Below are positions 61,134 through 64,000 of a stretch of 64,000 nt of DNA, piece by piece. The stretch is taken from positions 32,772,413 through 32,836,412 of the forward strand of contig JAPWDM010000007.1 of the NCBI GenBank assembly GCA_035578155.1. The letters run 5' to 3'. The first letter of the stretch is position 1, and each line of letters starts with the position of its first letter. The position numbers and the translations under genes were made by a program. The stretch comes from Brachynemurus nebulosus (taxonomy: Eukaryota; Arthropoda; Insecta; Neuroptera; Myrmeleontidae). The notes beneath the pieces are model-generated. The model saw only the letters and a list, made by a program, of their open reading frames with translations, searched no databases and was not told the DNA's origin.

Positions 61134-61893
61134 CACAGTGAAAAAATTTGTGTTAAAATTAACACATTTCACATGTCCAGAACGGTCCATTCAATTTTTT
61201 GTGTTATTTTAACACAAAGCATATGCGTCAAATCTTTACACAAGATTTGTGTCAATGATTTTACACACAAGAGGACATACATTTTGTGTTAATTTTTCAG
61301 ATTTATCAGAGTTAGTTGTTAAACTTTTTTATTCAATATTTAACTTTCACTGCAGCTTAAGATATTTGAAAATCGTCAAAAATTGTAACGATTTTGTTTA
61401 TATATTATTATAAATGAGACTCAAAGCATGCAAAGTCAGTGCTTTGTAAAAATTCTTATTTATTTCCATATATATCTACCAAAATATATATAATAATAGA
61501 AAAGATGAGAGTAGTTCTTATAGTTGTTAAACAAAACCGAAAAATTATTAGACATATATTCTGATATAACGTAAAAGAAAAAAAATTGGTAGACATATAT
61601 TCTGATATAATGTAAAAGACCACTAGTTTTGTGTACGTATGACACAATTTTTGTGTTGAAATATACAAAAATAGCGTACTTATAACATTACTTTGCTTTA
61701 CACAAAGATTGTGTTACTTTTTGTTGTTCAAAACAGTTTAACATTTTTATTCTGTTAAATCGAAATTTGTGTTAATATTTTCATTTAACACAAACACTAA
61801 ATGTTACATTAACGCAGGGTTGTGTTGCTTATTTAACACGAACATTGTAACCACTAGTTTTTTTTTACGCAGAACATAAATTTTTTTACTGTG
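61134..61893. mobile_element. MITE filled with TTTGTGTTAA dyads
   Basis: CACAGTGAAAAAATTTGTGT is mirrored by AATTTTTTTACTGTG, the inverse differing at few positions. The interior repeats TTGTGTTA and its complement TAACACAA at least a dozen times, often as close inverted pairs. A tandem pair of TAGACATATATTCTGATATA lies at about 61550 and 61591. No target duplication is evident. Confidence 0.65.
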
Positions 61894-61898
61894 CACTA

Positions 61899-62299
61899 AT
61901 GCCATCTGAACAGGAGGGCATCCAGACCATAATTACTGTAAAAATTACAAGTGAAACCAAAGTCAAATCCTACGCAACACTCAATCAAATGGGTATAATG
62001 ATTTTAGATCAGTTAAAAATTTGCATTGAAAATTGCACTCATAAATACGAGAGCCATAACAACGACCTTGCATAATGATTGAATTAGCATAAAATATATT
62101 ATAATTCCGTTTTCAAATGAGTTTTGTTAATGAATCTGCTTCCGAATCGTTTCTAATCAATCATATCCGTTATTTTAAAGGGGAGGCGGATAATTTTGTG
62201 GCACTCGAATTTAAAAATTTTGAGGGATTAGGATACACGGATCGATCTAAAAACACATTGAATCAGGAGCAGATCCAGCTCTCAAATTACGTGGGGTGA
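61899..62299 (+). CDS. Two short unrecognised frames, doubtful
   Basis: The frame at 61899-62075 (58 codons, from MPSEQEGIQTIITVKITSET) begins just after the MITE end. A second in a different phase at 62117-62299 (60 codons, MSFVNESASESFLINHIRYF) is followed by a poly-A-like run. Composition is somewhat less AT-rich than elsewhere. Neither is recognised, and they could be chance. Confidence 0.2.
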
Positions 62300-62339
62300 T
62301 ATTTAAAAAAAAAAAACTTTATAATCGTTCTGACATTAT

Positions 62340-62915
62340 AAATTTAAAAAAAAAATGTGCCTATGTTCGCATTAAAAGAACAACTTCGAAAACCAAGAAG
62401 TCTCTTCCACTTTTATCATTCTTTTATTTCATTAACAGTTTTTCAAGCACTGGAAAGTTTTAGTAAACTTGATGCGCATCAAATTAAAATTTATTTTTTT
62501 TTTAAATCAAGCTTTGTGAGAATCATTAATTGAATTAGGGTAATTTGAGCATGAGCTTTTCACTTTTGCTATGAAAATTACTCAATTCCTTTCATATAAT
62601 ATGTGACTGATCCAAAAGAAGACTCTTTTCTGATGACTCTATTTGCCGAATTTTGGTAAAAATAAAAAGAACGATTACAAAAACCTATAATTTGCTTCAT
62701 TTTATTTACGGTTTTAACGAAACTGAAAAATTTTAATGATCTCCATGACGCCACCAAATCAAGAAATTTTCTTTTTTCAAAGCAAACCTTATCGAAATGA
62801 TCTGATTTGGAGTGATTGGCTGAATTTGAGTAGCTTGGTTAATAAATGTAACTGTTTCGACAGAAGTCGTTTTTCTAGTGGACCAAGTAAATCAGGGTAA
62901 ACCACGATAAAATTT
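62340..62915 (+). repeat. TTCGACAGAAGTC repeat, two tandem units
   Basis: Two head-to-tail units of roughly 280 bp each contain an ACGAYTWCRAAAACC-like block, an AACAGTTTTTCAAGC or TACGGTTTTAACGAA block, a TTGAATTAGGGTAATTTG or GGAGTGATTGGCTGAATTTG block and a GAYMSAAAAGAAG / TTCGACAGAAGTCG end. Single diverged units occur at 8290, 23885, 35400, 53031 and 54380. Confidence 0.55.
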
Positions 62916-63250
62916 GAATTAATTTCTGTTCAGGGGTAATCATAATTCACATGTTCACTCCCTGTATCCCCCCTTGCATTGTATACCGATGAAAACATTT
63001 TAATTAGACACTGTACTTAAAAACAACAATAGCCCATTCCATTTTCCCTTTGGATCGAAACCCCGGAAATCATAAAGGACGAAACCACTTTTATTGACAA
63101 CCACTTTTTTTTGTATATCACGCATTCTGTGTCCCAACCTCGTATCTAAAAACTCCCAATTTTTGGGCACACAAAAAAACGTATTTAAATCTGTGTTTTC
63201 ATCGCTATGAATTTAAGGTTTATGCTAATTACACCCTTTGATGTTGGTTC

Positions 63251-63329
<79 letters not shown>

Positions 63330-63600
63330 TATATAATTATATAAATACAGTATTTTAATGTTTCTTGTGTGTCCTAAAACATGTAGTTTTTGATATACGA
63401 GTTTGGGACAGAGAACGCGCGATATGCAGCTTGTAATAAATTTTATTTCTTGAATTTCAATTTAAATCATATATTATGTACGTTTAATAAGGTCATTACT
63501 ATTAGACAAATAAAATGTTTGGATTTGTATTTGGCTTCGGGTAAAATATTCATTTACTATCACAATATGTGAAGTATAAACATGCGAACACCAGCCGATA
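62916..63600. other. Intergenic with (TA)n microsatellite
   Basis: A TA tract of about 80 bp lies at 63249-63327. Its flanks do not match the Helentron-like family, so it is an independent microsatellite. The frame at 63390-63572 has no domain. Confidence 0.6.
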
Positions 63601-63735
63601 CAGTAGAACCTCTATAGCCGGACAAATCGTTTATGATGGTGGCATGCTATACTAAAACCAATTTAGTACATTACTACCTCCATTAATCGGACGCGAGTAC
63701 GTCTAGTGCGTATATATACCTATATGGGTTAGGTA
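63601..63735 (+). mobile_element. Pogo-like MITE, left part, interrupted
   Basis: It matches 16029-16240: CAGTAGAACCTCTATAGCCG, GATGGTGGCATGCTATACTA and CGTCTAGTGCGTATATATAC. TA precedes it. After GGGTTAGGTA the match stops where the Helentron-like element begins; the copy at 16240 continues GGGTTAGGTATAATTGATCA. Confidence 0.72.

Positions 63736-64000
<265 letters not shown>

Overview
The window looks like intergenic or intronic DNA from an arthropod, most likely an insect. It is strongly AT-rich, has no long open reading frames, no rRNA, no bacterial operon structure and no CRISPR array. It is packed with eukaryotic transposable-element debris: hAT, piggyBac, pogo/mariner-type, Helitron/Helentron-like, Penelope-like and tRNA-derived SINE sequence, plus (TA)n microsatellites. 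Several motifs are ones I know from insect interspersed repeats, such as CCCGCGGCTTCGCCCGC and ACCGACTTCAAAAA. The species cannot be named from the sequence.

Layout. At 1-10 kb there are an interspersed repeat fragment, a small hairpin MITE, one (TA)n-bearing Helentron-like copy and a non-autonomous piggyBac. At 10-15 kb there are a TTAA-flanked MITE, a tandem-unit insect repeat, a foldback element with a hAT inside it, one candidate 72-nt exon, and a palindrome whose loop is a tRNA-derived SINE. At 16-18.2 kb lies the most striking structure: four DNA transposons nested one inside the next, the three inner ones each with a recognisable 8-bp target duplication. At 18.7-27.8 kb there are more hAT elements and a second Helentron-like copy carrying an internal insertion. 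At 29-37 kb there are a Penelope-like inverted pair, hairpin MITEs and further hAT copies. At 37-56 kb there are more copies of the same families plus piggyBac-like and foldback MITEs. At 57.6-58.7 kb is a compact, less AT-rich block holding the best protein-coding candidates in the window, which I do not recognise. From 59 kb on come further repeat copies; the window ends inside another Helentron-like element that has itself landed in a pogo-like element.

There is no gene system here that acts together. What can be read is a history of insertion: 11 hAT-type elements with 8-bp target duplications (7 exact, 4 with one mismatch), six TTAA-flanked elements, a set of TA-flanked elements and at least six copies of a (TA)n-containing family. 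No intact transposase is present. The only clear protein relic is the C-terminal end of a hAT transposase inside the nest. Most short ORFs are low-complexity or chance frames. All family names rest on terminal repeats, target duplications and copy-to-copy comparison within this window.
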